Shown piece after piece: positions 12,078 to 22,771 of a DNA stretch of 64,000 bases (the first letter of the stretch is position 1; each line of letters starts with the position of its first letter). The notes under the pieces were generated by a model, which had not been told where the DNA came from, did not search any database, and worked only from the letters and a program-made list of their open reading frames with translations. Origin of the DNA: Ustilaginoidea virens (Eukaryota > Ascomycota > Sordariomycetes > Hypocreales > Clavicipitaceae); NCBI RefSeq assembly GCF_000687475.1, contig NC_057317.1, positions 868,001 to 932,000 of the forward strand. Direction: 5' to 3'. The position numbers and the translations under genes were made by a program.

Positions 12078-13275
12078 TCTTTCTCTGGACTTTTTTCTTT
12101 TTTCTTCTCCCTCCTATTTTTCCAACGGCGACATTGTGGCAACTCGGGATACTTGCGTCGAATATGCCAAATTTTGGGATTTCATCATGACCTTTGTGGA
12201 TCGGTCAGGCCAGACAACCTGACAGGCTTTTTGGCTCCCAATCTTGTCTTGCAACTGAAAAAAGGTGTGCGACTTTGGCAATTGGAATGTAAAGACCTCA
12301 ACAAGGCGAACATCAAGAGTGTAGAGGCGGTGGGTGGGGTTACAGCTGCGTTCGGGTGTCAAAGTAAAAGCCTCTTTTCCCACTGTCTGAACTATATGGA
12401 GGGGGGCATGCGGATGGAATAGGGCGGTAATGATTCTGGAGCTGATGATACCATGGGAGGAGAAGCGGGTTTACTGTTGGGGAGTATTGCTATGGAACGC
12501 CCCTTTTAGCGCTTTTTGTTGCTGTTCTGCAAACAGGCCCACCGAGGTGATGCGTTTGATCCCCTAGCTTTTCCTACTCCACATGATTGTCGAGGCGATC
12601 ATCTTCTTCCTACGTTGATGTTTCGTTTGTGCCTACCCCTCGCCCACCCGCCTGGTTGACAGCAATATGCGGGAAGGTTTCCTTTGGGTAGGCGACGTGT
12701 TTTTTTTTTTTTTTTTTTAACTTTCTTTCCTTCTCTCCTTTCTTTCTTCCTTCTTCGCAAGCCATCATGTGTGGAGACACGGTGCGAGAAAATTGCTGCA
12801 TGTACGATATCTTTTGTCGGCGGGTCAGAGCCGTTAATGAGTTACGGCGCCGAGATGAACGAGGTAGCTTGTTGTTTTTTTTATCGTTGCTGTTCCTGGA
12901 AGCTTCTTCACACCGCTGCGAGTTGTCGTGTTATGTGTGCTGAAGCTGGTGCTTCTTCCAGCTCATCGAAGATGCTTCACCGGCGATGCTATCCATGCGC
13001 TCGGCAAGTGCAATGTACAACGATGGGCAACTCCGTCTCGAGCTTCTGCGGATTTTTCTTGAACATTGTTCCGTTGCCTGACCCCGCTCGTGTTGAAATG
13101 GCAGTACGCGAAACACCACGGCGCGCCTCCTGCGCCGCGGACAGATCGCCTGCTACGACGCTAAGCCGGAGCCTGTTCTTGTCCATCTGTACGTGCGGGC
13201 GGCATCACCGCGTTCTGGCATGGATTTGACGGCAGACTGGGGCTTCTGCGGCCGGCTGTTGGTAGGGAGGGAGGT
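12078..13275. other. Convergent spacer
   Basis: This is the shared 3' region of the 11049 gene (+) and PEX10 (-). It contains a T tract near 12701-12718 followed by a CT-rich stretch. Open frames here have no recognisable protein features. I see no gene. Confidence 0.5.
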
Positions 13276-14403
13276 CTAGATGGTCCTCAGCGGCAGTATA
13301 TGCTGCACCATGGCCTCCCTCCTGCACAAGGGACACTCGGGCTTCTCCCTGACCCAGTCCCCTATGCACTCCCAGCAGAAGACATGTCCGCACTGCGTGG
13401 CCGAGGGATCCTTGAGCTCCTCGAGACAGAGGGTGCATTTCCGCTGCTGGTGCCCTTTGATGTAGCGCATGACCTCGTCGTGGGCCAAGTCGAAACGAGG
13501 CTCGGGGCTGACGGGCGTGCGGGTTGTCGACGCAAAATCAAGCCGGCTCTGCTGGGCACCCGGGGGGCCGCCGCCGAGGTTGGCGAGGAGCAGGTCGCTG
13601 TTGGCGGCGTACGAGTTGGCGTGGCTGAGAGACACCTCGACCGTGCCGGACTGCAAGGCGCTGGCGCCGGGGTTGCGCTCGCGAGGCGCCCCCGCGGACA
13701 AGGCCGATCGCGCATGGAGGTAGCCCTGGACCGCGAGCTGGACGACAAGCAAGACGCCGAGAACCTCGTAGCCGCCCCGATCGGGCGACTCCGGGACGGC
13801 GCGCGTGAAGACGTACCGCAGCGAGAGCAACCGCTTCGTCAGCTCGTAGTACGTGCCGCCAAAGTAGAACAGCGCCAGGGTGACGGCCTGCGCGGGGGCG
13901 GCCGACGTCAGGGACGGCAGGCGGTCCGAGACGTATTCCCACGCGCGGGCTTCCCGGCGGGACCGGCCGCCCTTGCGGCGCAGCGACTCCAGGCGGGCGT
14001 CGACGAGGCCGCGCAGGCGGGCGCGCAGCGGCGGCAGCGCCCGGCCGGCCAGGTAGGGCAGGAGGATGGCGCCGCCGATGTAGGCCGCCCGCCGGCGGAC
14101 GTGGGGCAGCCGGCCGAGGGGCGAGGACTCGACCTGCACGAGGTCGCAGTACTCCTCGCCGAGGGTGCGGTTGCCGGGGAGCGTGGTGAGCGCGAAGTAG
14201 AGCAGGGCGGCGAGGGAGCGCAGCTCGGGGGCGAGGGCGTGCGTGGACCGCGCGCCGAGGAGCCGGCGGCACAGGTCGGACAGGGTGTTGGCGAGGTGGC
14301 CGGTGAAGTAGGCGTCCTTCTGGTGCGCGCGCACGATGTCGGGGGCGGCGGCTAGGGGATACGGCGACGACGGCGACGGCGACGGCGACGGCGCTGGAGA
14401 CAT
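13276..14403 (-). CDS. pex10: Peroxisome biogenesis RING E3 ligase PEX10
   Basis: An intronless frame of 375 residues. The N-terminal two thirds match the Pex2/Pex12 membrane domain, with the family-typical start around DIVRAHQKDAYF and hydrophobic segments around residues 60-75, 105-125 and 165-185. The C-terminus carries a C3HC4 RING: CTLCLEE, CGHVFCWECI and CPLCRRE, with all eight zinc ligands present. Family knowledge: PEX10 works with PEX2 and PEX12 in the peroxisomal membrane to ubiquitinate the receptor PEX5 for its recycling. The protein ends LPLRTI shortly after the RING, as usual. The first residues are a Ser/Pro repeat from a short GGCGAC-type repeat. It shares an 828-bp divergent promoter with the ERD1-like gene. 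Confidence 0.95.
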   Translation of the reverse strand: MSPAPSPSPSPSSPYPLAAAPDIVRAHQKDAYFTGHLANTLSDLCRRLLGARSTHALAPELRSLAALLYFALTTLPGNRTLGEEYCDLVQVESSPLGRLPHVRRRAAYIGGAILLPYLAGRALPPLRARLRGLVDARLESLRRKGGRSRREARAWEYVSDRLPSLTSAAPAQAVTLALFYFGGTYYELTKRLLSLRYVFTRAVPESPDRGGYEVLGVLLVVQLAVQGYLHARSALSAGAPRERNPGASALQSGTVEVSLSHANSYAANSDLLLANLGGGPPGAQQSRLDFASTTRTPVSPEPRFDLAHDEVMRYIKGHQQRKCTLCLEELKDPSATQCGHVFCWECIGDWVREKPECPLCRREAMVQHILPLRTI

Positions 14404-15231
14404 GCTCGCGACGGGAAAGCGCGGAGAGAAGATAGATACGATGGGACGTTGCTGCTGCGGGAGTTGGCAGCTTGGGTCTGGTGGAAAGCTTCGAGCTTTT
14501 GTTTAAGGGGGGGGGGGGGGGGGGGGGGTTGGAGGTCGCGACCGAGGCTCGTGCAGCTTGCCGCGGCCGAAAAAAAGCGGTAGGCGGTCAACGGGCAGGG
14601 TGTTTCCGGCCCGGCATGTACTGTACATGGATAAGCCGAGACGGCCCAAGGACAAGATTGGTGGCGGAGTTTGGAGTGCTCTGTGCTGCGTACCGCCAGG
14701 ATGGTCTGAATGACGCTGGGGAAACCACATGCAGCAGCCTGTCTTTTGCTGTTTGACCTGAAGAGTCTGGTCTGGCTTTCCACCGACAAGTAGTGGCCAG
14801 CACTTACTTGGCTGCTCGATATACGTGCTGTTTAGGAAGTTGCTAAAAGAGGCAGAGGAGAGGCAGAGGAGAGGCAGAGGTGCCCAGGTACAGGTACCTG
14901 CCTAGTGCCAAGCCGCGCACCAGCCGCACGCCAGCCGCACGCCAGCTGCATGCCATCCCCCCCCCTTAAGAACCGGCAGACAGAAGAAAAGCCCCTGATT
15001 ACGCGTTGCAAGGGCGCATCCTGCATCTTCATCCTTGACAGCAACCATCCGAGCACACGAGCAAACGAGCAAACGAGCAAACGAGCACACGAGCACGGCT
15101 GCTGCCTGCGGTCCTGCTTTCACGCCAGCTTACTTACTGTACGACGCACCCGTCTCCCAATTGGCAGCTCCTCGTCTGCAACCTCCTCCTTCTGCCTCTC
15201 CCGCCCATCCAAATGTCGACGCGCCGCAGCC
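14404..15231. promoter_or_regulatory. Divergent promoter region, PEX10 / ERD1-like
   Basis: The 828 bp between the two start codons hold an uninterrupted G22 run (14507-14528), a GAGGCAGAG purine repeat at about 14850-14880, a palindromic GGTACCTG near 14892, and five or six copies of an 8-bp ACGAGCAA-like unit at about 15050-15099. No coding region is supported. Confidence 0.5.
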
Positions 15232-16532
15232 ATGGACGGGGACCCGGCTGTTGAGTCGCAGCTCGACGCCTTCAGCTTGATTTTCCCCCTGCCTTACCGC
15301 GTGGGATTCATCGTCACATTAGGTACGCTGGACGCGTTGCATTGGCCTCTTGACCGTCGTCGGCATGCATCTGCGAAACGGGCTCGCTGACTGACCGGCT
15401 TGCAGCCGTCTGGGGTTGGGGGTCCAACCTGCACTACCTCCATCTCCACAAAGTAGACGTGCCGGCACTGATACGCTACCCCGGCCGGCCATCGCCGCAT
15501 CACATTCCACATCACTTGTCGACGTACCGACTCGCTACCGTCCTTTCGGCTCTGTTCGCCGCGTCCCTGCTTATCTTCTGGCTGTGTACGTGGGGAGTGG
15601 CCTCGCGCGTCATCGACCATGACTGGATTCCCATGACCTACCTCGTGGCCCTCGTCGCCGCCTTCTTCGTCCCTCTCAGCAACCTGCCCAGTGGCGGCCG
15701 TCGTCGCTTTCTCGCGACCCTCAAGCGGGTCAGCGTTGGCGGCATCGCAGAGGCTCAAGACGGCAAGTTCGGGGACATACTGCTGGCCGACGTGCTGACG
15801 TCGTATGCCAAGGTGTGCGGCGACGTCTTTGTCACTGTCTGCATGTTCCTGGTGTCTGGCGGGTCATCCACCCAGAGGCCGGACAGGAACTGCGGCGGCA
15901 CCGTCATGGTGCCCGTCCTGATGGCTGTGCCCAGCATCATCAGATTCAGGCAATGCATCATCGAGTACCTCCGAGTTCGACGAGCGCCGTACAAGGAATC
16001 AGTGGGCTGGGGAGGGCAGCATCTCGCCAACGCCCTCAAATACTCGACCGCCTTTCCCGTCCTCATCACCAGCACGCTGCAGAGAAGCACGGACGACGCC
16101 GCGGCCAAGGCGTCTCTCAACAGGGCCTGGCTGGCAGCCGTGCTGCTCAACTCGCTGTACTCGTTTTACTGGGATGTCGCCAAGGACTGGGACATGACGC
16201 TGTTCGCGTCACGAGCGGATCGTACGAGTCCCCATCACCCGTGGGGCTTGCGAGACAGGCTCATATTCCGCCCCGTGGCCCTGTACTACGTCGTCATTGG
16301 CCTGGACCTGGTGCTGCGGTGCACCTGGTCCATGAAGCTGAGCCCGCATCTCGACAAGTTTAGCGATTTCGAGACGGGCATCTTCCTCATCGAGTTTCTC
16401 GAGGTATTCCGACGATGGGTGTGGATATTCCTTAGGGTTGAGACGGAGTGGATCAGGAATTCCTCCACCGGCTTAGGCGTCGACGACATTCTGCTGGGCG
16501 AATACCAGGGGAAGCCAGGGGATGATGAGTAG
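15232..16532 (+). CDS. ERD1: ERD1-like EXS-domain Golgi membrane protein
   Basis: Two exons (15232-15322 and 15406-16532) give 405 residues. The first intron splits a short N-terminal segment ahead of a hydrophobic helix; the join reads AVWGWGSNLHYL, a signature of this family. Several transmembrane helices follow (about residues 60-85, 95-115, 155-175 and later), then the EXS domain, with motifs QCIIEYLRVRR, LKYSTAFPVL, YSFYWDVAKDWD and EFLEVFRRWVW. Family knowledge: EXS is shared with SYG1/XPR1 phosphate exporters. Yeast ERD1 acts in the Golgi in phosphate recycling from glycosylation and in retention of ER proteins and glycosyltransferases. It lacks the SPX domain, as ERD1 does. Length is close to yeast ERD1 (362 residues). 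Confidence 0.93.
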
Positions 16533-16722
16533 TCAAGTAGTGAGGTAGTGGGCAGGGCCAAGAGCATCCAGGCCGGAAACCACGGGTGACCGCGTGCCGG
16601 GACAAATGGCCGCAGCGTGGCGAGGAAGGGGGTGGTTGGAAGCCACGCGTGGGCAGTCCGTTGTTTTTCGGAATTGATGCGTTGGACTGGTGCTTCATCG
16701 ACTGCGCGGCAGAATGGGGACA

Positions 16723-16785
16723 AGCAAGGCCAGCAAGGCCAGCAAGGCCAGCAAGATCAGCAAGGTCAGCCAGGTCAGCAAGTCC
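16723..16785. repeat. 9-bp minisatellite, about 7 units
   Basis: The unit AGCAAGGCC is repeated perfectly about three times, then degenerates to AGCAAGATC, AGCAAGGTC and AGCCAGGTC. It lies about 190 bp after the ERD1-like stop codon, so it could be transcribed in that 3' region. Confidence 0.9.
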
Positions 16786-17228
16786 CGCATTTTACTGTCG
16801 CAATTACTGTACCGTAAACACATGTCCAAGCCCCGGTGGACGTTGGGCGGACAGGATACAGCCGCCAGAGCCCGAGGCGAGGCCTAGAACGACTGCGGCG
16901 CTTGCTTAGCCAGAGAGTCCAGAAGGCTCCAGTCGGAATTAGTCGGGGTCCCGATGCAGCTTGCACAACTGGCAGGGCAGAAACAAACGCCCGGCGCGCA
17001 AAACGTGGCGTTTCTCGGCATTTAGCATAGCATCTAGTTCCCGAAACCTTGCTTGAACTCGTCACGGCCAGAACAAACTTGGCGGGCTACCCGTTCAATG
17101 TCGCGAGGCTCGCCAATCTACAATGCCCTTGGCCCTCTTGGAGTTGCCGTGTTTTGCAGAAGAGCCTCCGAGAAATTTGACCGTCACAGTCGGAGGACGA
17201 GCCAGGGCGTACGGACGGACGGACGGAT

Positions 17229-17254
17229 GGGGGGGGGGGGGGGGGGGGGGGGGG
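17229..17254. repeat. G26 homopolymer
   Basis: An uninterrupted run of 26 G, directly after a GGAC-type repeat. This is the longest poly-G in the window. Its exact length may suffer from sequencing error. Confidence 0.9.
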
Positions 17255-18916
17255 CCTTGCTTTTTGGTCCCTTTGAATATGACGAGCATGCAGCAACGGG
17301 TGATTATCAGCGCATTCCTCGGAAGCCAAGCCAAGCCAAGCCAAGCGGCGCCTCCTCGCCTCTTTGTTTCGATGGCAGAGCCTGGCCCGGGTGGACGTTT
17401 GGTCGGGCTCGTTGGTCGTGGGGCGCGAGCTTGCGGCGCTTATGGCGCAGGACCGTCTGCGTCAAGAAGCGAGGGTCGGTTGATGACACGAATGCCTTGC
17501 CTCGCCTCGCCTTGCCATGACCCGGCCCGCTGTGCGACCGGGGACGACGGGCAGGGCAGCAGGCTTCACTTTCTTCAACCCGCCATCGATGACGAAGGAT
17601 ACTCTTTTACGGTTTGCAATAAAGTTCATTGCCTGGTGCGTCTTTGCCTCATCACTGCTGGCTGGCAGCTGTCTTGAAAATCACGGCACGTTCCGTCATT
17701 CCTGGCTATCTAGGTGTTTCCCCCCCGTCCTGTTGACTCTTTTCATTCAGACTTGGTGTTGTTGTTGTTGTTCCTGTTCCATCCTTGCCCCCCCACCTTC
17801 CCCCCGACTTGAGTTTGTTTTTTTCGCTCCGGCTTCGCAAAGACGTACTGTACTGTACTGTATACCTACGATGAACGATAACGATGGCCCCCAACAGGGA
17901 GGGCGGGGGAGCGGGGCTGGGCGGATTTGCCGCTGAGGGACATCATGCATGGGCTTAAAAATAATGTTGCTACGTACGGCACTTGCTGCTCCGCCCCACC
18001 GAGGGGTCGGCGACGACGGGGGTCGCCGTCTACGCATCGGTCTGGGTGCGTGGGATGGCAGGCTGATTCACCTTCTAGAACAAGGTCGTTGCGTTGCGGT
18101 GCTGCCACATGTGTATGTGCATGTGCATGTGCATGTGCATGTGTACGTGTGGGTGAGCAGGGCGCGCTAGGCCGTCAGCGTTTTTTTTTGGGGCCGGAGC
18201 AAAAGGTCTCTCAGCAGTCGGCGGCGCAGGTCATGTCGTCCCAGCCTGGTGGTGTGATGGATGGTTGATCAGCCGGAGCTCGGCAGAAGTTGGCGTCAAG
18301 AGTCGAGAGACATTGATGCTTGGCACACGGCATAAAGGGGACAATAGACAGTTGACAGACAGATTGACAATAGGATGGGATGGATGATGGGCGGACTCTG
18401 AATCGGCAACTGCGGGTTGGAGCCTGCCTGCCATGCCGGCAGGTGGATGCAGCTGACTGGAGCCATGTACTCTGGGTCATGCACTCTGGGCCATGTACTC
18501 TGGGGCTGGAAGTCGGGGAGAGAAGCCATTGATGCCAGTTGCACGGAGCAAGTACGGAGTAACGTGTTGACTTTAGGAGCCAAGGGCCAGGCCAGACTGG
18601 ACGCTTCTGGGGAAGGAGCACCGGAAGAGTTGAGGGCTGGGGCTGACCAGGGTGTGGCCTGAGTGGCCGGGTAGCCGGGAAGGTGCCAGGTCCCCGGTAA
18701 CAGGAACTAGCACGTTGGGTACCTAGGTTAGGTACCGAGGCAGCTGCAGTTGCGGTCCTGAGGCATGCAAACAGGCCCGCCAGCAAGGCCTGGGGTCAAG
18801 TTGAGCTTGCGTGCGTGCGGCCGCGTGCGGGCGCGTTATTGACGGCATCAGCAATCACCAAACGAACGTTCAACCTTGGGCGGCACGGCACACACTACAC
18901 CCCGCCATTCTCATTC

Positions 18917-18920
<4 letters not shown>

Positions 18921-18966
<46 letters not shown>

Positions 18967-19227
18967 TTCTTCTTCTTTCCTCGCGCAGAACTGCAGATGC
19001 GTCCACACCGCAGTGTGCCGTTGAACGGTGTGGTGCGGGCGGGCTGGCTGGTTGGCCAAAGCCCATCGTACACCCCCGTCTGGGTACGTCCACCCCTACC
19101 CGATGCGATCGATTGCCCAAATGTTTTGTTGGCGGGGGGTGGGGGGAGTGAGGGAGGGGGGTTGGCGCAAACTCTCTTTGCTCGCTTCGGCCTGGATGGA
19201 TGCAGACCCATGGGTCTGCCCGGAACC

Positions 19228-19263
<36 letters not shown>
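18921..19263. repeat. T45 and A35 tracts facing each other across 263 bp
   Basis: A T45 tract (18921-18965) and an A35 tract (19229-19263) enclose 263 bp without a recognisable gene. As complementary homopolymers they could pair as a long A:T stem. The tract lengths are as given and may be imprecise. Confidence 0.85.
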
Positions 19264-19266
<3 letters not shown>

Positions 19267-20138
19267 ATTCTAGCCTCTTTCTGCCGCCGCACGAAGCTAC
19301 CAAGGACGGAGTAGTCATCGAAGCCGAATCGGCGAGCCCAGAGACAAGGACACACACACCACCTCGGTGCTGCCATGGCGGCAACCAACCTGCGGATTAC
19401 TACGTATGTGCCATGTGGGAGGGAGAGGGATTTTGGAAGCAAGGAAGGAGGGGGGGGGGGGGGTTGTTCCGCCGCCCAAGGCCTCCGGCGCAACCATATC
19501 TACCTCGTGATGCGCCGCCGCCCGGCTGGGGTTGCAAGCAAGCATCCTTTGCCTTGCTCCTCGTTTGCGCGTTATTGACCGAGCCTCCCCCGACTTTGCC
19601 GTCGACCAAACGCGTGCATCTACTTGCTACCCTGGCAAGTGTCAAAGGGCCCCCCCCCCCATACATACAGTGTCGGGACCGCAAACGTCAACTCCCGGAT
19701 CTGGTGTGCTGGTCAGCAGGAACAATAACGGCGCCAGAGACCAGGCCACTCGTCAGCAACGTCAGCACCGTCAGCACCGTCAGCAGCGAGCAGCACTTGT
19801 TGATCCCAAGTTCCAGTTCCGGGCTCGAGGCTCAGAAAGAAGAAGAGTGGAGGCCATTGGCACGCACCGAGACCCGAACCCTTTGCCGCTGCTATTGTTC
19901 TCCCAACACCTTGCGAATGAATCGCTTGCAGCGAGCGACCATTCCCCATTCTACACCTCCTATTGTCCGCGTTGGATAGAGAATTTAGTGTTGGCGCAAG
20001 AAAAGAAGAAGGAAAAGAGGACAAAGAGGACGTTGAAAAAGAGAAGGAAAAAACAAATAAAATAATACACGATAACACACGCTCCTCCAGACCTTTTTGT
20101 CAACGCAGATTTCCCCAAAAGCGAAAATACTCGCAGAA

Positions 20139-21668
20139 ATGGACGACACACCTCCAGCGGCATCGCCGTCGCCTCCGCCTCCGCCGCCTCCGCCTCGTGC
20201 AGCCAGCCGCGGCCACAAGTACAGCTCCTCATCGCCGGCTCTCATCCACGCCTACGCAAACCGCCCGCTGCCGCCTCTTCCGCCGTTTTCCTACCCGCGC
20301 TCGGGAGACATGCCGCCGCCGCCTTGTCGTACGCAAAGGTCGTCTAGGTCGGTCGACATGATGGACCTGGCACGGTCGCACGCTACCCGCAGCGACCATT
20401 CGAGAAGCGACGCGGCGGCTTGTTCATGGCAGGCCAGCGCCGATGATGCTGCGCCAGATGCGGCCAGAGCTTCAACAACAACAACAACAAGTCTCTACCC
20501 GTCACCGAGAAATAGTTTTGCCCCATCGGGCCGAGGGATGGCTCGCTCGTCACAAAAGATCTTCCAGCTTACTGGTCTCGATGTGGACGTGGACGTCGTG
20601 GACAGCCAATCGATATCGTACCCGGGAGGCGACTCGGATTCATCGTCGACCAGATCTCGCGTGCGCTTTGACGATTCCGGGGCCCCGGACTTCTACCTCG
20701 TGCCGGTACTCGAGGCAGACAATGACGAGTCTTCTAGCAGAGGAAGCTCGTGGGGCCCCGTGTCTCCCGAAGCGGCGTCCGTCCCGGCGCCCTTGAACAT
20801 TCAGAAACCTACCTTGGACGACTGTGACCGGAACTCGGAACACTTGGGCGCATCCTTCACACAGCTGCGCTTGGAGGAGGATGTGGTGCATCCCTGGCAA
20901 CCGTCTCGCAACAGCCACCTGAGCGGCAGTGGTGGTGATGATGATGATGATGATGACGACGACGACGACGACGATGATGATGATGATGATGATGATGGGT
21001 TCTTGGGCGAATACCATCGCTTCGCGGCCAACCTCGCCAGTCAAGATTCCATGCAACTGCTCCCTGACGGCGCGCTCGAGCGCGCGTCGTCATCTCGGAA
21101 GGCGAAGCGGTCATCTCTAAGCCTGGCGTTCACGACGGCGTCCCGATTCTCTCGCCGCCGGGACCGCCACGACGGTGACGCGCCCCCGGCTTCGCCAAAG
21201 CTCGTGGGCACAGACAAGGGCTTGGCAAAGAAGCAGCAGCAGCAGCAGCAGCAGCAGCGTCATCGTCATCGTCATCATCATCATCATCATCATCATCACC
21301 AGCAAGAGCAACTCTCGGCGAAACACTCCGTTTCCGCTCGGTCCATCTGTGCGCCAGACACCCCCAGGCAGCCCGCCGACGTTGCGCCTCCTCGGCCACC
21401 GCCCGCACCACCTCTGATGAGCGCATGGGACAGCGACTCGGACGATGACGAAGCCTCTGCCGCGTCTACCCTGAGGGACTGGTTCACGCAAAGGACCAGC
21501 GAGGACGGCAAACGCCAAAAACAACGGACGAAACCAGATGACGCCGGCGCAGAGAGAGCCAGGCTGATGAAGAGGGAGAAGGCGATGAAGCGCAGAGAAG
21601 AGTTTAAGCGAAACTTTTCCACCATTCAGGAGGAGCTGGGGTTGCAAGTTCATTCACGGTACCTCTAG
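20139..21668 (+). CDS. Low-complexity acidic protein of unknown function
   Basis: A single frame of 509 residues from the ATG at 20139; the frame runs a little further upstream but without an ATG. No known domain is recognised. The N-terminus is rich in Pro and Ser with a PPLPP motif that could bind SH3 or profilin-type domains. A run of about 20 Asp is encoded by mixed GAT/GAC (20937-20996), and a Gln-then-His run by CAG and CAT repeats (21233-21303). The non-repetitive parts look constrained: SSQKIFQLTGLDVD near residue 145, DFYLVPVL near residue 185, and a basic C-terminal helix with KREKAMKRREEFKRNF ending HSRYL. The C-terminus is the best handle for a family search. Function unknown; a cytoplasmic or cell-polarity scaffold is possible but unsupported. 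Confidence 0.75.
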   Translation: MDDTPPAASPSPPPPPPPPRAASRGHKYSSSSPALIHAYANRPLPPLPPFSYPRSGDMPPPPCRTQRSSRSVDMMDLARSHATRSDHSRSDAAACSWQASADDAAPDAARASTTTTTSLYPSPRNSFAPSGRGMARSSQKIFQLTGLDVDVDVVDSQSISYPGGDSDSSSTRSRVRFDDSGAPDFYLVPVLEADNDESSSRGSSWGPVSPEAASVPAPLNIQKPTLDDCDRNSEHLGASFTQLRLEEDVVHPWQPSRNSHLSGSGGDDDDDDDDDDDDDDDDDDDDGFLGEYHRFAANLASQDSMQLLPDGALERASSSRKAKRSSLSLAFTTASRFSRRRDRHDGDAPPASPKLVGTDKGLAKKQQQQQQQQRHRHRHHHHHHHHHQQEQLSAKHSVSARSICAPDTPRQPADVAPPRPPPAPPLMSAWDSDSDDDEASAASTLRDWFTQRTSEDGKRQKQRTKPDDAGAERARLMKREKAMKRREEFKRNFSTIQEELGLQVHSRYL

Positions 21669-22650
21669 CCGGGCCGACGGCGTGGTTCCGGCCATTTTAT
21701 TTTCTTCGTCTTTCTTCTTTTTCCCCCTTTTTTTTTTCCTCATTTTCCTCCTTCTTCGTTCCCCCCCTCCTCCCCCTTCTTCGTCTTCATGGCCTGTGCA
21801 CAATTGGTCCTTCTCGCCCCAACATGGACACAAGGGAACGGGGCGTTGAAATGATTCCCAAGCCCAAGGACAGTTTTTTTTTTCTTTGTTGCTTTGCGTT
21901 GGATTTACTTACAGGGGTATAGAAAGCAAGCATTCTCGGGCGTCTGGGCCTGTCGTTGCGGTCTGTTTTCTTGGGGGGGGGAGGGGGGCAAATTAGAGGG
22001 CGGTCGTGTTATTGGGCCAGGTATGGAGTAGATAGATGTCTGCTCAACTTTGATTGCCAGCGGGGCGTTATTTTCCCGTGATTCCTGCTTGCGTGTCGCG
22101 TGTGCGTGCCTGTGGATATGTTGGGCGTGCGGAAGAATCAGCCCAACCAACAATCTCTGAACGTTGAAGCGCCTCCCCTTTGCAAGGGCAAGGCGTAGAG
22201 CGAAAGCGGAAGGCCCGAGGCCAACGCCATTTTGGTTGGAGGTGCCGTGCAGCTGTGGGGCTTCTCACATGACTGACGAGAATGTTTCGGGATGCCCGTT
22301 GCGCAATCGGTCGGTCGGGTCGAGAGGCTGGGCCGGCCGCAACCGGGTTGCCCTGCCCTGCCCTGCCTGCCCTGCCCTGCCTGCCCTGCCCTGCCTGCCC
22401 TGCCCTGCCCCGCGCGCTTGGCCCAGGTTTTCGAACGCAGTGACGCACGCACGGGCAAGACATTTCCCCGGCTCCTGCCCAGACGGGGTCGCCGCTGTCG
22501 CTGGCTGCTGCGGAAGGGGCAACCTCCGCGCTCCGCTCCTGCCCTCGCTGGGCCGCCCGCCCACCTCCCTCGACTCGACCCTTTCTTGCATTGACCCGAC
22601 CCGTCCATCGATCGATCGAACCCAAGGCAAAGCGCAGGCAGCGACAGAAC
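21669..22650. other. Spacer upstream of the Nudix gene
   Basis: Contains CT-rich 3' sequence of the preceding gene, then CCCTG/CCTGC repeats at about 22350-22413, which give runs of Cys-Pro or Gly-Gln codons in several frames but no credible protein. A CGATCGATCGA run lies just before the Nudix start. I see no gene. Confidence 0.5.
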
Positions 22651-22728
22651 ATGCCCCCAGCGGCGGCCGCACCTTATCCCCCGGCCCAGCCCCTCGACGC
22701 CCTGCACGCCGACGACACTGTCGACAGC

Positions 22729-22771
<43 letters not shown>

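Larger units (their letters stand above)
16533..20138. other. 3.6 kb spacer rich in homopolymers
   Basis: No gene is supported between the ERD1-like gene and the next + strand gene. It contains a 9-bp AGCAAGGCC minisatellite (16723-16785), a G26 run (17229-17254), an (ATGTGC)n run near 18112-18145, a TACGGAGTA motif (18553), GGTACCTAGG-type palindromes near 18718-18738, a T45 tract (18921-18965) and an A35 tract (19229-19263). The last part (about 19,900-20,138) is probably the promoter and leader of the 20139 gene. Confidence 0.5.

Noticed and set aside
13300..14355. 351-codon frame opposite PEX10
   Set aside because: It is the shadow of PEX10 on the opposite strand, caused by high third-position GC.
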